In this document: one piece after another, positions 50,165 to 61,280 of the stretch | How the letters are laid out: every line of letters begins with the position of its first letter | How positions within the stretch are numbered: position 1 is the stretch's first letter | Source: Candidatus Thiosymbion sp. | Lineage (GTDB): Bacteria > Pseudomonadota > Gammaproteobacteria > Chromatiales > Chromatiaceae | Assembly (NCBI GenBank): GCA_018435665.1 | Contig: JAHDND010000013.1 | Location: 20,183 to 84,182 of the forward strand | DNA: 64,000 nucleotides | Reading direction: 5' to 3' | Translations under genes and position numbers: made by a program | Notes under the pieces: model-generated | The model's input: only the letters and a program-made list of their open reading frames with translations | The model's database searches: none | What the model was told of the DNA's origin: nothing

Positions 50165-50983
50165 CTACCAGTACTTTTCCAGGTGCAAGGTCCCCGGCTC
50201 CTTCCCCGAGCCAACCACATAACCCCGGACTTCGAGCAGCCCCTGGACGGCGGCCAGCATGTCGGGATTGCCGCAGAGAAAGACCTCGGCCTGGTCCGGG
50301 TCAAGGGCGAGACCGGACTCCCGTTCCACCACCCCCTCCGCCAGCAGGGTCTGGATCCGCCCGGTATGGCCCGCGAAATGGGGGTCCTGGTCGGCGCGGG
50401 TGATGCTGGGGATGTAGGTGAAGTGGGGACAGACCCGCGCCAGGCTCTCCAGCTCGGTGCGGTAGCCCAGGTCCCAGCCATAGCGGGCGCCGTGGAGCAC
50501 GACGAAGCGCCGCTCCCGATCACGCAGGGCCAGGGTGCGAAGCATGGAAACATAGGGCGCCAGGCCGGTGCCGGTGGCGACGAGGATCACCGCCTTGCCC
50601 GGCGGCACCCGGTCGAGGGTGAAGATGCCGCTGGCCTTGGGGCCGAGAAACAGGGGGTCGCCCTCGCGCAGGGCGTAGAGCCGCGGCGTCAGCTCGCCGC
50701 TGCTCACCAGGGTGATGATGAACTCGGCGTAGCGGCGCTCGATACTTGCCGAGGAGATGCTATAGGCGCGGCGGATGAGCTTGTCCGCGGGCGGGGGAGT
50801 CTCTTCCGGCGCCGCCTCCTCGACCCGGGGCGCGCCACCGACCAGGCCCAGGACGGCGAATTGGCCCGGCTTGAAGTCGAACAGGGCGCCGTCGGGCTGA
50901 ACGCGCAGGATCAGGAGTTGCGGGTTGATCTCCTCCCGGCCGACGATCCGTGCGTTGTAGGCGGTTGGGGACTTCTGGTTCAT
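50165..50983 (-). CDS. fpr: Ferredoxin-NADP reductase (Fpr type)
   Basis: A 272-residue flavoprotein: FAD-binding RRAYSISSASIERRYAEF (RxYS motif), GDPLFLGPKASGIFTLDR, NADP-binding VILVATGTGLAPYVSMLR and the C-terminal VFLCGNPDMLAAVQGLL with the terminal HLEKYW. It moves electrons between NADPH and ferredoxin or flavodoxin. ATG 50983 is chosen over the frame opening at 51094. It is a single-gene unit, divergent from tcdA. Confidence 0.93.
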   Translation of the reverse strand: MNQKSPTAYNARIVGREEINPQLLILRVQPDGALFDFKPGQFAVLGLVGGAPRVEEAAPEETPPPADKLIRRAYSISSASIERRYAEFIITLVSSGELTPRLYALREGDPLFLGPKASGIFTLDRVPPGKAVILVATGTGLAPYVSMLRTLALRDRERRFVVLHGARYGWDLGYRTELESLARVCPHFTYIPSITRADQDPHFAGHTGRIQTLLAEGVVERESGLALDPDQAEVFLCGNPDMLAAVQGLLEVRGYVVGSGKEPGTLHLEKYW

Positions 50984-51157
50984 GGTGGCGAAGTGACGGG
51001 GGGGTGAACGGCGTAACCGGGACGGCTCGACCAACTGGCGGCGATTGTATAGCCATTCACGGGGATCGCCAGACCGAGGTGCTCCGGGCGCCAAGGGACC
51101 GCGGCCCCAGTGTGTCCGGCTGTCAGGTTGCTGGCAGGCCCCCGTGCCTCCTCGCCA

Positions 51158-51190
51158 GGACTGGAAATTGAAGGGCCTCGGGTATACATC
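51158..51190. repeat. Dispersed palindromic repeat, partial copy i
   Basis: One arm: CTGGAAATTGAAGGGCCTCG then GGTATACAT, matching the arm consensus with TATA at the end. A CTGGCAGG/CGCCAGG-type hairpin is just before it. It lies in the divergent region between fpr and tcdA. Confidence 0.5.
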
Positions 51191-51279
51191 CCCGAGACCC
51201 CCGGCTAAGCTGGTAAATTAATCGCTCTCGGCACCCGCCCACCCGGTCCCGGTCTATAGATATCCCCCGCGCACCCTCG

Positions 51280-52110
51280 ATGGCCAGAGCCCCCGTCATG
51301 GATTTCAGCCGCCGCTTTGGCGGCATCGCCGCCCTCTACGGCCCTGCTGGCCTCGAACGCCTGCGCCAGGCCCGGGTCGCCGTCGTCGGCGTGGGCGGCG
51401 TCGGCTCCTGGGTGGTGGAGGCCCTGGCGCGCAGCGGCCTGGGACATCTGACCCTGGTGGACCTGGACCATGTGGCCGAGTCCAACATCAACCGTCAGCT
51501 CGTCGCCCTGACGGCGACCCTGGGCATGGCCAAGGTCCAGGTCCTGGCGGCAAGGATCGCGGACATCAACCCCGACTGCACCCTGGACCTGGTGGACGAC
51601 TTCTTCAACGCCGACAACGCCGACGCCCTCCTGGACCGGGGCTTCGATGCCGTCATCGACTGCATCGACAACTACCGGGAGAAGGCCCTACTCATCGCCG
51701 GCTGCCGGCGGCGCAAGACCCTGATCGTCACCGTCGGCGGGGCCGGGGGCAAGGTGGACCCCACCAAGTTCGGCATCGCCGACCTGAGCCGGGCGGAGAA
51801 GGACCGGCTCCTGGCCCGCACCCGCAAGGAACTGCGCCAGCGCTATGGCTTCCCCCGGGACCCCGGCCGGCGCTTTGGCGTCCCGGCGGTCTACTCGACG
51901 GAGGACAGCATCCTGGCCGCCCCGGGGGCGGATCACTGTTCGATCGCGGGTCATCCCTCCCATCTCAACTGCGGCGGTCTGGGCTCCGCCACCCATGTCA
52001 CCGCCACCGCGGGCCTCTTCGCCGTCGGCGTGGTGCTGAAACGCCTGGCCTGGCCGGAGGGGCCGCCCCCGCGGGCGCACGTTAAACCCCCTCGCGCGGA
52101 AACCCCATGA
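51280..52110 (+). CDS. tcdA: tRNA threonylcarbamoyladenosine dehydratase
   Basis: A 276-residue E1-like protein: RRFGGIAALYGPAGLERLRQ, nucleotide-binding VAVVGVGGVGSWVVEALARS, LVDLDHVAESNINRQLVAL, DCIDNYREKALLI and VTVGGAGGKVDPTKF. It dehydrates t6A at position 37 of ANN-decoding tRNAs to cyclic t6A. The stop overlaps the start of the hybrid kinase gene (ATGA, 52107-52110), although the two functions look unrelated. Confidence 0.94.
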   Translation: MARAPVMDFSRRFGGIAALYGPAGLERLRQARVAVVGVGGVGSWVVEALARSGLGHLTLVDLDHVAESNINRQLVALTATLGMAKVQVLAARIADINPDCTLDLVDDFFNADNADALLDRGFDAVIDCIDNYREKALLIAGCRRRKTLIVTVGGAGGKVDPTKFGIADLSRAEKDRLLARTRKELRQRYGFPRDPGRRFGVPAVYSTEDSILAAPGADHCSIAGHPSHLNCGGLGSATHVTATAGLFAVGVVLKRLAWPEGPPPRAHVKPPRAETP

Positions 52111-55100
52111 ACGCCGAGCTGGTCTCCCATCTTACCCACGGAGCCATTGGCCTCCTGGCCCTGGGCCTGCTGTTGTTCCTGCTGGCGACCTGGAACATCC
52201 AGTTGCGACGCCAGATCCAGACGCGGACCCAGGAACTGCGTCAAGCCCTGGCGGCGGAGGGCGACCGGCGCTTTCGTGACCTCTTCGCCACCGCCCCGGT
52301 GGCCCTGGCCTATCTCAACGACCAGCGCATCGAGACCGTCAACGACCGCTTTCTGGAACTCTTCGGCTATGCCCGGGAGGAGATCCCGATGGTCGCGGAC
52401 TGGTGGCCCCGGGCCTATCCCGACCCGGACTACCGCCGTTCGGTCCTGGACACCTGGAACGCGGCCATGGCGCAGGCGCAAGCGACCGATGGCGAGATCG
52501 AGCCCCACGAATACCAGGTCACCTGCGCCGATGGCCAGGTGCGTTGTCTGCTCATCGGCGGTCGGCTGCGCCCCGACGGCGCCCTTGTCACCTTCGTCGA
52601 CCTGACCGAGGACCGCCGCCTCCAGGCAGAACTGCGGCGCAGCGAGGAACGCCTGACCCTGGCCATGGAGGCCTCCCGGGACGGGCTCTGGGACTGGAAC
52701 CTCGTCACCGGCGAGACCTATTGCAGCCCAACCTATTTCACCATGCTCGGCTATGCCCCGGCGGACTTCGCCGCCGCCTCCGCCAGCGCCTACTGGGTCG
52801 ACCTCCTGCATCCGGAGGACCGCGACCGGACCCTGACCCAGGCCCAGGCCCGGTTCGTCGATCCGGGACAGTACGAGCTGGAGTTTCGCCTGCGCACCAA
52901 GGCCGGGGGCTACAAATGGATTCTGAGTCGCGGCAAGGTCGTGGCCCGCGATGGTGAGGGCCGGCCCATCCGGGCGGTGGGCACCCACACCGACCTCACG
53001 GCCCGCAAGGAGCTGGAACTGGCCCTGCGCGCCGCCAACACCATGCAGGAGGCCATCCTGGACACGGCCTCCTCCGGCATCGCCCTGATCAAGGACCGGG
53101 TCCTGCGGCACTGCAACCGGCGCATGCACGAGATGTTCGGCTGGCCCCTGGGGGAGATGGTGGGCAAGGCGACGGACATCTGGTACCCCGACGCCGAGGC
53201 CAGCCGCATCGGCGGCGAGCCCTACGCCGCCATCTGGCGCGGCGAGGCCCATCGTCGCGAGCAGGTGCTGATGCGCCGCGACTGCAGCCGTTTCTGGGCG
53301 CGCCTCACCGGCAAGGCGATCGACATCCGTGACCCGGAGCAGGGCACCGTCTGGATCATCGACGACATCTCCGCCGAACGCGCGGCGGTGGAGGAGATGC
53401 ATCGGGCGCGGGACCTGGCCGAAGAGGCCTCGCGCCTCAAGTCGGAGTTCGTCGCCAACATGAGCCACGAGATCCGCACGCCGATGAACGCCATCCTCGG
53501 CATGCTGTACCTGGCCCTCAAGGCGGAGCTGACCCCGGCGGTGCGCACCCAGCTCACTAAGGCCCAGGGCGCGGCCCATGCCCTGCTGGGCATCATCAAC
53601 GACATCCTGGACTTCTCCAAGATCGAGGCCGGCAAGATCGAGCTCGAGGCGATCGAGTTTGGCCTCGAGGCGGTCATCGAGCACCTGACCGACGCCGTCG
53701 CCCCCCAGGCCGAGCTGAAGGGCCTGGAATTTCTGGTGCGTTATGACCCCGCCCTCCCCCGCACCCTGGTGGGGGACCCCCTGCGCCTGGGCCAAATCCT
53801 GCTCAACCTCTGCGGCAATGCCATCAAGTTCACCGCGCGGGGGGAGGTCGAGCTGGCGTTCCGGTGCCTGGAGACCAGCGAGACCCACCTGCTCATGCAG
53901 GTCTGCGTGCGCGATACCGGCATCGGCATGCCGCCCGAGGTCCAGCAACGCCTGTTCGAGAAGTTCCGCCAGGCGGACCAGTCCACCACCCGCCGTTTCG
54001 GGGGGACGGGCCTGGGGCTCGCCATCTGCCGCAGCCTGGTGGAGCTCATGGGCGGCCGCATCTGGGTGGAGGCCTCGCAACCCGGGGCGGGCACCACCCT
54101 CTGCTGCACCCTCAGCCTGCGGATCGCCCCCGAGGCCCAGGCCCAGCGGCGCGCCCTGGTCTCCGCGGCGGGCCAGCTCCTCGCCGGGATCCGGGTGCTG
54201 GTGGTGGACGACAACGAGGTCTCGCGGGAGATCCTGACCGAGATGCTGGCGCGCATCCACGTCGACATCGGCATCGCCGCCAGCGGCGCCACTGCCCTGG
54301 AGGCCCTACGGTCCGCGCCCAAACCCTATGATCTGATCCTGATGGACTGGCGCATGCCCGGCATGCACGGGGACGAGGCCACCCAGCGCCTCCATGCCGA
54401 CCCGGCCATCCACCCCAAGCCCAAGGTCGTGATGGTGACCGCCTACGGCCGGGAGGATGTGATCCGCCTGGCGGAGCAGGCCGGGGTGGACGGCTTCCTC
54501 ATCAAGCCGGTCTCGCCCTCCTTGCTGCTGGACACCCTGGTCACGGTCCTGGGTCGAGGCCGCCTGGCGGTGAACACCCCCCGCCTCGGCCCGCCCGCGG
54601 GCACGGCCCCGACCACCGGGCCGGGACCCGCGCCAGGGGCTGGCCTGGGTGTCGGTCTGAAGCCAGATCTGGATCTGGAAGTGGGTCTGGGGGCCGCTCA
54701 GGAACCTGGCCCCACGGCGTCCCCGGCCCCGGCGCCCATCCTCTCGGGGGCGCGCATCCTCCTGGTGGAGGACAACGACATCAACCGCGAATTCGCCACC
54801 GAGCTCTTGCTCAGCGAGGGCCTGACGGTGGAGGAGGCCATCAACGGCGAGGAGGCGGTCCTCAAGGCCCGGACGGGGGCCTACGATGCCGTGCTCATGG
54901 ACATCCAGATGCCGGTGATGGATGGCCTGGAGGCGACGCGCCAGATCCGCGCCCTGGCGGCGACCCCCGGCAGCGAGCGCTTCGCCACCCTGCCCATCAT
55001 CGCCATGACCGCACTGGCCATGGCGGGGGACGCGGAGAAGACCCGGGCCGCGGGCATGAACGACCACGTCACCAAGCCCGTCAACCCGGAGCTGCTCATG

Positions 55101-55937
55101 GCCGCCCTGGCGCGCTGGGTGCGACGCCCCGGGGCCGGGACGGTCCCCGTGGCCGATGCCGGCGGGGATAGCCGGGACCAGATGGACTCACCCTCGCCCG
55201 CCACGGGCAGCGCCGTCCCAGCAGGCAGCGCCCCGATGACCACGCCTCCGGACATCGCCACCCTCCCCAGTCCCGCGCTCTCTCGGGAGGATGCCGCCCC
55301 GCTGGACAACCTCCCCAGCCTCGACACCCGCGCCGGGATCCGTCGCATCGGCGGCAAGGTGGCGGCCTACCGCCGGCAGTTGCAGCGCTTTCGCGCCCAT
55401 TACCCCGACGCGGTGGACGAACTGGAGCGGCGGCTGGCGGCCGAAGGGCTGGAGGCCGCCGAGGCCTACTGTCATGCCCTCAAGGGCGTCGCCGGTAACC
55501 TGGGCGCCCAGAACCTCTTCCAGCAGGTCAACGCCATCGACGAGACTCTGAAGCAGGGTCAGCCCCCAACGGCCGCCGCCCTGGCGGCCCTGCGGGCGCG
55601 CCTGGGTGAGGTCATGGCGGACATCGACCGCCTGGCCGCCGGGGAGGCGGCCGACACCGCGGGCGGCGCGACCCACGACCCCGGCGGACCGGCCCCCCTG
55701 GACCCCAGCCAGGTCCAGGAACTCCTGACCGCGCTGGACCAGGCCCTGGAAATGGACCTGGGGGCCGCCGAACCCCTGCTCGAACGGCTCAAGAACGGGG
55801 CGCGCGGCACGCCCCTGGAGACGGCGATCGCCGCCCTGGCGGCCCAGGTGGATGTCTTCGATATTGACGCCGCCCGGCAGTCGCTGGCAGCCTTATCCTT
55901 GCGGACGGACTCCGCGCCCAAGGAATCCCCACCATGA
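52107..55937 (+). CDS. Hybrid histidine kinase, PAS-HisKA-REC-REC-HPt
   Basis: A 1276-residue phosphorelay protein. One transmembrane helix near the N-terminus ([18 protein letters not shown]) is followed by three PAS domains (about residues 55-430). HisKA follows with His in [19 protein letters not shown], and an ATPase with [23 protein letters not shown] and [14 protein letters not shown]. Two receivers come next ([13 protein letters not shown] with Asp in [26 protein letters not shown] with Asp in [15 protein letters not shown]). The last domain is HPt with His in [15 protein letters not shown]. All phosphotransfer residues are intact. No periplasmic domain, so sensing is internal. ATGA overlaps join it to tcdA upstream and to the REC-GGDEF-EAL gene downstream. 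Confidence 0.93.
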   Translation: MNAELVSHLTHGAIGLLALGLLLFLLATWNIQLRRQIQTRTQELRQALAAEGDRRFRDLFATAPVALAYLNDQRIETVNDRFLELFGYAREEIPMVADWWPRAYPDPDYRRSVLDTWNAAMAQAQATDGEIEPHEYQVTCADGQVRCLLIGGRLRPDGALVTFVDLTEDRRLQAELRRSEERLTLAMEASRDGLWDWNLVTGETYCSPTYFTMLGYAPADFAAASASAYWVDLLHPEDRDRTLTQAQARFVDPGQYELEFRLRTKAGGYKWILSRGKVVARDGEGRPIRAVGTHTDLTARKELELALRAANTMQEAILDTASSGIALIKDRVLRHCNRRMHEMFGWPLGEMVGKATDIWYPDAEASRIGGEPYAAIWRGEAHRREQVLMRRDCSRFWARLTGKAIDIRDPEQGTVWIIDDISAERAAVEEMHRARDLAEEASRLKSEFVANMSHEIRTPMNAILGMLYLALKAELTPAVRTQLTKAQGAAHALLGIINDILDFSKIEAGKIELEAIEFGLEAVIEHLTDAVAPQAELKGLEFLVRYDPALPRTLVGDPLRLGQILLNLCGNAIKFTARGEVELAFRCLETSETHLLMQVCVRDTGIGMPPEVQQRLFEKFRQADQSTTRRFGGTGLGLAICRSLVELMGGRIWVEASQPGAGTTLCCTLSLRIAPEAQAQRRALVSAAGQLLAGIRVLVVDDNEVSREILTEMLARIHVDIGIAASGATALEALRSAPKPYDLILMDWRMPGMHGDEATQRLHADPAIHPKPKVVMVTAYGREDVIRLAEQAGVDGFLIKPVSPSLLLDTLVTVLGRGRLAVNTPRLGPPAGTAPTTGPGPAPGAGLGVGLKPDLDLEVGLGAAQEPGPTASPAPAPILSGARILLVEDNDINREFATELLLSEGLTVEEAINGEEAVLKARTGAYDAVLMDIQMPVMDGLEATRQIRALAATPGSERFATLPIIAMTALAMAGDAEKTRAAGMNDHVTKPVNPELLMAALARWVRRPGAGTVPVADAGGDSRDQMDSPSPATGSAVPAGSAPMTTPPDIATLPSPALSREDAAPLDNLPSLDTRAGIRRIGGKVAAYRRQLQRFRAHYPDAVDELERRLAAEGLEAAEAYCHALKGVAGNLGAQNLFQQVNAIDETLKQGQPPTAAALAALRARLGEVMADIDRLAAGEAADTAGGATHDPGGPAPLDPSQVQELLTALDQALEMDLGAAEPLLERLKNGARGTPLETAIAALAAQVDVFDIDAARQSLAALSLRTDSAPKESPP

Positions 55938-58585
55938 CCGATCCGCTCACTCCGCGCCCGCGCCTCCTCATCGTCGACGACATGCATGAAAACCTCCACG
56001 GGTTGATGCAGATCCTGCGTGACGACTACGCCATCCTCGCCGCCACCCGCGGCGAGAAGGCCATCGAGCTGGCGCGACGGGCGCCCCAGCCCGACCTGAT
56101 CCTGCTGGACGTGAAGATGCCGGGCATGGATGGCTACTCCGTGCTGGCCTCCCTCAAGGCCCACCCGGCCACCGCCGAGATCCCGGTCATCTTCGTCACC
56201 TCCCTCGCCGAACCGGAGGACGAGGCCCGCGGCCTCAAGCTCGGTGTGGCTGGCTACATCACCAAGCCCGTCGATCCCGACCGTCTGCGCCAGCAGGTGA
56301 GCCAGCACCTGACCCGCAGCCGGCACCCGACGGTCGCCCCTGCCGTCGCGGCACGGCTGGTCCCCCCCGGCAACCTCCCGGCACAACAGGACGGCCCCGG
56401 CGCGGCGCCCCTCCTCGGCGACCGCCCGCCGCGCCTGCTGGTGGTGGACGACATCCCGGAGAACATCCACAGCCTGATCGAGGCCCTCAAGGACGAATAC
56501 CAGATCCTGGTCGCCAATTCCGGACCCAAGGCCCTGGAACTGGTGGCGGGACCCCATCCCCCGGAGATGGTGTTGCTCGACATCCTCATGCCCGGCATGG
56601 ATGGCTACGAGGTCTGTCGGCGGATCAAGGCCATGCCCCTCGGGGCGCGCATTCCCATCATCTTCGTCACCCTGGTCGACGCCACCCAGGACAAGGTCAA
56701 GGGCTTCGCGATCGGCGCGGCGGACTACATCACCAAGCCCTTCGACATCGACGAGGTCCGCGCCCGGGTGCGCACTCACCTGGAGCTGGCCCGGCTGCGC
56801 AACCACCTGGAGGAACTGGTGGCCCAGCGCACCGCCCTGCTGGAACAGAGCGAGCAGCGCTACCGGGTCCTGGCCGACTACTCCCCCAACTGGGAATACT
56901 GGCGCGGCCCGGACGGCAGCTTCCTCTATGTCTCCCCGGCCTGCGAGGAGGTCTCGGGCTATACCCCGGCGGACTTCTTCGCCGACCCCGGCCTGATGGA
57001 ACGGCTCATCCATCCCGACGACCAGCAGGACTGGCAGCTCCATGGCGCCCACTTCTGCAGCCCCCAGACCGAGCTGCGCCTGCTCCGGCTCCGCGATCGC
57101 GCCGGCACCGAGCGCTGGATCGAGCACATCTGCAAGCCGGTCTACGACGCCGAGGGCCGCTTCCTGGGGCGGCGGGGTTCCAACCGCGACATGACCGCCC
57201 GGCACCGCGCCGAGGTGGAGCGTGACTTTTTTCTTTACCGTGACCCCCTGACTGGCTTTCCCAATCGCACCCTCTTCGCCGAGCTGCTGCACCTGGCCAT
57301 CCAGCAGGCCGAACACGAGCACAAGGAATTCGGCCTGTTGTTCCTTGATCTCGACCACTTCAAGACCATCAACGAGAGCCTGGGCCACGAGGCCGGCGAC
57401 CGGGTCCTGGTGGAGGTGGGGAAGCGCCTGCGGGCCGTCTTGCCGGAGGTGGACGCCATCGCCCGCATTGGCGGCGATGAGTTCAACATCCTCTTGCAGC
57501 GCGAGGCCAGCCAGCCGGGCATCGACCTCTTCGCCCAGCGGCTGCTGGAGTCCCTCAACAAGCCGTTCGACCTCGACGACAACAAGCTCTTCATGGGCGC
57601 CAGCATCGGCGTGGCCGTCTACCCCACCGATGGCGGGGACGCCGCCACCCTGCAAAGCAGCGCCGACGCCGCCCTGCACCAGGCCAAGGCCCTGGGGCGC
57701 GGCCAGTTGCGCTTCTTCACCCCGGAGATGACCGAGCGCGCCCGCAAGCGCCTCACCCTGGAGGCCGAGCTACGCCTGGCCCTGGAGGCCGGGCAACTCA
57801 TCCTCCACTACCAGCCCCAGGTGGATCTGCGCTCCGGCGGCATCCTCGGCTTCGAGGCCCTCGCCCGCTGGCAACACCCGGAACGGGGCTGGATCCCGCC
57901 CGCGGAGTTCATTCCCCTGGCCGAGGAGAGCGGCCTCATCAACCGCCTGGGTGACTGGGCGCTGCGGGAGGCCTGCCAGCAGGTCAAGGCCTGGTCCACG
58001 TCCGGTCTCCCCTACGGACCCGTGGCGGTGAACGTTTCCACGATGCAGCTCAACCGCGGTGCCCTGATCAAGTCGGTGATGGCGACCTTGCACGAGACCG
58101 GCACTCCGCCCCAGTTGCTCAGCCTCGAGATCACGGAGAGCATGGTGATGGGCGACGCGGAACAGTCGATGCGGGTCCTGACCCAACTCGCCAATCTGGG
58201 TGTCGGCCTGGCCATTGATGACTTCGGTACCGGCTACTCCTCCCTGGCCTATCTGCAACGGCTCGATGTCGCCAAGCTCAAGATCGACCTGTCCTTCGTC
58301 CGCGAGGTGACGACCAACGCCAATAGCGCGGCCATCGTCAAGGCCATCATCGCCCTGGGCCATAGCCTGGGCCTGGAACTGATCGCCGAAGGGGTCGAGA
58401 CCCGGGACCAGGCCCAGTGCCTGCTGAAGCTGGGCTGCGACGCCATCCAGGGCTACTGGATCGGCCGGCCCCTGGCCGCGGCGGACATGACAGACTTCCT
58501 CGCCAGCTTCCGTCCCCTGGACCTGGTGGCTGGGGCGATTCACGATGAGGGGGACAATCCCGGCGTTCCGGCCAGGCCCACCTAG
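55934..58585 (+). CDS. REC-REC-PAS-GGDEF-EAL response regulator
   Basis: An 883-residue soluble protein. Two receivers are in tandem ([15 protein letters not shown] with Asp in [28 protein letters not shown] with Asp in [15 protein letters not shown]). A PAS domain (about residues 305-420), an intact GGDEF ([10 protein letters not shown]) and an intact EAL ([29 protein letters not shown]) follow. It can in principle make and break cyclic di-GMP. The ATGA overlap with the hybrid kinase gene makes it the likely receiver of phosphate from the HPt domain. Net activity cannot be predicted. Confidence 0.93.
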   Translation: MTDPLTPRPRLLIVDDMHENLHGLMQILRDDYAILAATRGEKAIELARRAPQPDLILLDVKMPGMDGYSVLASLKAHPATAEIPVIFVTSLAEPEDEARGLKLGVAGYITKPVDPDRLRQQVSQHLTRSRHPTVAPAVAARLVPPGNLPAQQDGPGAAPLLGDRPPRLLVVDDIPENIHSLIEALKDEYQILVANSGPKALELVAGPHPPEMVLLDILMPGMDGYEVCRRIKAMPLGARIPIIFVTLVDATQDKVKGFAIGAADYITKPFDIDEVRARVRTHLELARLRNHLEELVAQRTALLEQSEQRYRVLADYSPNWEYWRGPDGSFLYVSPACEEVSGYTPADFFADPGLMERLIHPDDQQDWQLHGAHFCSPQTELRLLRLRDRAGTERWIEHICKPVYDAEGRFLGRRGSNRDMTARHRAEVERDFFLYRDPLTGFPNRTLFAELLHLAIQQAEHEHKEFGLLFLDLDHFKTINESLGHEAGDRVLVEVGKRLRAVLPEVDAIARIGGDEFNILLQREASQPGIDLFAQRLLESLNKPFDLDDNKLFMGASIGVAVYPTDGGDAATLQSSADAALHQAKALGRGQLRFFTPEMTERARKRLTLEAELRLALEAGQLILHYQPQVDLRSGGILGFEALARWQHPERGWIPPAEFIPLAEESGLINRLGDWALREACQQVKAWSTSGLPYGPVAVNVSTMQLNRGALIKSVMATLHETGTPPQLLSLEITESMVMGDAEQSMRVLTQLANLGVGLAIDDFGTGYSSLAYLQRLDVAKLKIDLSFVREVTTNANSAAIVKAIIALGHSLGLELIAEGVETRDQAQCLLKLGCDAIQGYWIGRPLAAADMTDFLASFRPLDLVAGAIHDEGDNPGVPARPT

Positions 58586-58640
58586 CCTTTCATCCGCGGG
58601 GCCGCGCGTGCCCCGCGCTCAACACTGTCAGGAGGGAGCG

Positions 58641-60869
58641 ATGCCACGCGAACCTGGATCACGACGTCTCATGTGGGTACTCCTGGTCATGGCCATCCTG
58701 CTGGCCCTGGTCTTCGCCGGCTCCGTGGCCTGGCGCAGCCCGGGAGACTATCTCCCCTGGATCGACGGCGGGGCCTATACCGGCGTGATCCTGCTGGCGG
58801 CGCTCATCGCCGTGCTGCGCGCTGGGCGGGGGGGACCCCAGGGTCCAGGCTGGGGCCTGCTCGCCACCGGCATGATCCTCTATGCCCTGGGCGAGGTCTG
58901 GTGGGCCGTCGCCGGTCGCTTCCGGGAAGAAATCGTCTGGCTCCCCCTGGAGGATGCCCTCTGGCTGGCCTATTACCCGGTGCAGGTCCTGGCCTTGTGG
59001 CTGCTGATGGGCAAGGCCCCCCGACGTGACCGTAACCTGCTGGATGCCCTGGTCCTGAGCGGCGGCCTGTTGGTGACCCTGGCCGTCCTCCTGCAAGGAT
59101 GGCGGCCCGGTACCGCCGCGGCGGAGGAGGGACTGGTGGTCGCCGGCCTCTACGTCACCGGTGATCTCATCCTCATGGTCCTGGCCCTGCTCCTGGCCTA
59201 CGTCCAACGCTGGCGAGTCTCCCCGGGGTGGTGGCTGATCGCCCTGGGCTATTTGATCTTCGCCCTGTCGGACAGCCTCTATTGGGTCCTCTCGGCCTAT
59301 GATGCCTACGTCGAGGGCACCTGGGTGGATATCGGCTGGCTGCTCAGCAGTCTGGCCCTGGCCGGGGCCGCCATCCTTGGCCTGGAGGCCTTGCCGCCCC
59401 CTCAGGTCCAGTCGCTGCGAGGGATGGTGCCAGCGGCCATCGCGGTGATGCTCTCGGGACTGGCCCTGGGTTGGGGCCCCGAAGGCGCCTTCGGTGATTT
59501 TGCCCGTTACGCGGCCATCGCCACCCTGGCCTTGGCGTTGTTCCGCCTGAATTACGCCATCCGCGACGCGGCGGAGGCCAACGAGCAGCGCCGCCGGGCA
59601 CTCATCGACGACCTCACCGGCCTGCCCAACCGCCATGCCCTCCACGCCCTGCCGGAACTCCCGGGCAAGGCCCTCGCCTCCCCCACCGGCTGGTGCCTCG
59701 TCGCCCTGGGCCTGGACCGCTTCGCCGACATCAACGCCAGTCTGGGCCATGAGCGCGGGGACCGCCTGCTGGCCCTGACCGCCGAGCGCCTGGGGGGCTG
59801 CCTGGGTCCGGGGGACGTCCTCGCCCGCCTGGAGGGGGACGAGTTCGCCATGCTCATGCGCCTCGCCGATCCCAGCCAGACCTTCGCCGGCGCCGAGCGG
59901 CTGCGGGCAGCCCTGGAGCAGCCCTTCGAGATCGACGGCGTGCCCGTGGCCCTCACCGCCTGCATGGGGGTCAGCGCCACCCTCGACCCCGTGCCCGCCA
60001 TCGGTCCCCTGCTCAAGGAGGCGGACCTGGCCATGCACCACGCCAAGCGCGAGGGGCCGGGACTGATCCGCGCCTACAGTGGCCAGGAGGCCCCGAGTTC
60101 GGTTCACCGGCTGCGCATGCGCGCCCGCCTGCGCGCCGACTTCCAGGATGGCGGGGCGGCCTTCGAGCTCCATTACCAGCCCATCGTCCGGATCGACAAC
60201 AGCGCCTTGCTGGCCATGGAGGCCCTGGTTCGTTGGCGGCAGGACGGGGCCCTAGTCCCTCCCGGGCAGTTCCTGGGGGAGATCGAACATGCCGGGCTCA
60301 TGGTGCCGCTGACGACCCTGGTGCTCCACCGAGCCATCGCCGCCATCCACCGGCAAGGCCAGGGTCATGCCGTGACCGTCAACGTCTCCCCGGAGCTGGT
60401 CACCCCCTGGCTCCTCGACCAGGTTCGGGACGCCCTGGACCGGGCCGGGGCCCCCGCTCACAGCCTCATCGTCGAGGTCACCGAGGACGCCCTCATCCGC
60501 AACCCGGACACCGCCAACGAGGTCCTGCGCGCCCTGCGCGTCCAGGGGGTGCGGGTCCTCCTCGACGACTTCGGCGCCGGCTGGTGCGGCCTCTCCGCGG
60601 TGCGCGACCTGGCCGTGGACGGCCTCAAGATCGACCGCGCCTTCGTCGCCCGCATCCATCGCGACCTGCCGACCCGGGCCATCACCGGCTCCATCGTCAA
60701 CCTGGGGCGCGACCTGGGGCTGACCGTCATCGGCGAGGGGGTGGAGGACGCCGGCGAGCAGGCCGAGCTCGAGGCCCTGGGGGTGGAGTGGGTACAGGGC
60801 TTCGCCTACGCCAAGCCCATGCCCGAGACGGCGCTGGCGGACTATTTGAGCCACCATCCGCCAACCTAA
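58641..60869 (+). CDS. Membrane GGDEF-EAL protein, GGDEF degenerate
   Basis: A 742-residue protein with about nine N-terminal membrane helices (WVLLVMAILLALVFAGSVAW onwards, about residues 10-300) acting as sensor. The GGDEF-type domain has the motif EGDEF (in ARLEGDEFAML) in place of GGDEF, and so may not make c-di-GMP. The EAL domain keeps EALVRW, NVSPELV, VEVTEDAL, LDDFGAG, LKIDRAF and GEGVED, so phosphodiesterase activity is likely. ATG 58641 has GGAGGGAG upstream; the frame back to 58545 overlaps the previous gene. It probably belongs to the same operon as the two preceding signalling genes. Confidence 0.9.
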   Translation: MPREPGSRRLMWVLLVMAILLALVFAGSVAWRSPGDYLPWIDGGAYTGVILLAALIAVLRAGRGGPQGPGWGLLATGMILYALGEVWWAVAGRFREEIVWLPLEDALWLAYYPVQVLALWLLMGKAPRRDRNLLDALVLSGGLLVTLAVLLQGWRPGTAAAEEGLVVAGLYVTGDLILMVLALLLAYVQRWRVSPGWWLIALGYLIFALSDSLYWVLSAYDAYVEGTWVDIGWLLSSLALAGAAILGLEALPPPQVQSLRGMVPAAIAVMLSGLALGWGPEGAFGDFARYAAIATLALALFRLNYAIRDAAEANEQRRRALIDDLTGLPNRHALHALPELPGKALASPTGWCLVALGLDRFADINASLGHERGDRLLALTAERLGGCLGPGDVLARLEGDEFAMLMRLADPSQTFAGAERLRAALEQPFEIDGVPVALTACMGVSATLDPVPAIGPLLKEADLAMHHAKREGPGLIRAYSGQEAPSSVHRLRMRARLRADFQDGGAAFELHYQPIVRIDNSALLAMEALVRWRQDGALVPPGQFLGEIEHAGLMVPLTTLVLHRAIAAIHRQGQGHAVTVNVSPELVTPWLLDQVRDALDRAGAPAHSLIVEVTEDALIRNPDTANEVLRALRVQGVRVLLDDFGAGWCGLSAVRDLAVDGLKIDRAFVARIHRDLPTRAITGSIVNLGRDLGLTVIGEGVEDAGEQAELEALGVEWVQGFAYAKPMPETALADYLSHHPPT

Positions 60870-60891
60870 GTCAAGCGCCGGGGGCCTGGTA

Positions 60892-61227
60892 GCATCGCTG
60901 GCCCATCTCGGCATCGCCGGCCTGAACCAGATCGACGTCGAGGGCTTCATCCCCGCCCGCGCCCGCGTCGACGGGGCTCGGGTACGGGTCTACCGCCTGC
61001 CCTGTCGGATCCACCACCAGGACCAGCCAGAGTTCATGGCCCACATGGCCCGCATCTTCCTGGAGGACCTCTGCACTCCCATCCCCACCGCGGTGGTGCG
61101 GGCCGAGATGCTACGCCGGCACCACGCCCTGAAATTCGTGGACAAGGTGATCGAGATCAGACGCGAGGTCTGCCCCAGAATCCGAGCACCATCGCCTGGC
61201 CATGGATTGACAAATTCAGCGCATTAG
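60892..61227 (+). pseudogene. Possible 3' remnant of a disrupted gene
   Basis: This frame is open from before 60892 to TGA-less stop TAG 61225-61227 with GC-rich, protein-like content: LGIAGLNQIDVEGFIPARAR, VRVYRLPCRIHHQDQPEF, FLEDLCTPIPTAVVRAEML. The first ATG is only at 61036 and has no ribosome site. The composition changes sharply to A+T-rich near 61205, where the restriction-modification island begins. It may be the tail of a native gene cut by the island, or an N-terminally unmarked small gene. I do not recognise the family. Confidence 0.4.
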
Positions 61228-61280
61228 ATGACTATAAGTAGCATATCCTCACAATTAATTCCTATAAATAAGAGACAGAT

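Noticed and set aside
51951..54260. 769-residue minus-strand frame
   Set aside because: Antisense shadow of the hybrid kinase; composition reflects high GC at third positions of the real gene.
55559..57679. 706-residue minus-strand frame
   Set aside because: Antisense of the hybrid kinase end and the REC-GGDEF-EAL gene, both with clear domains.
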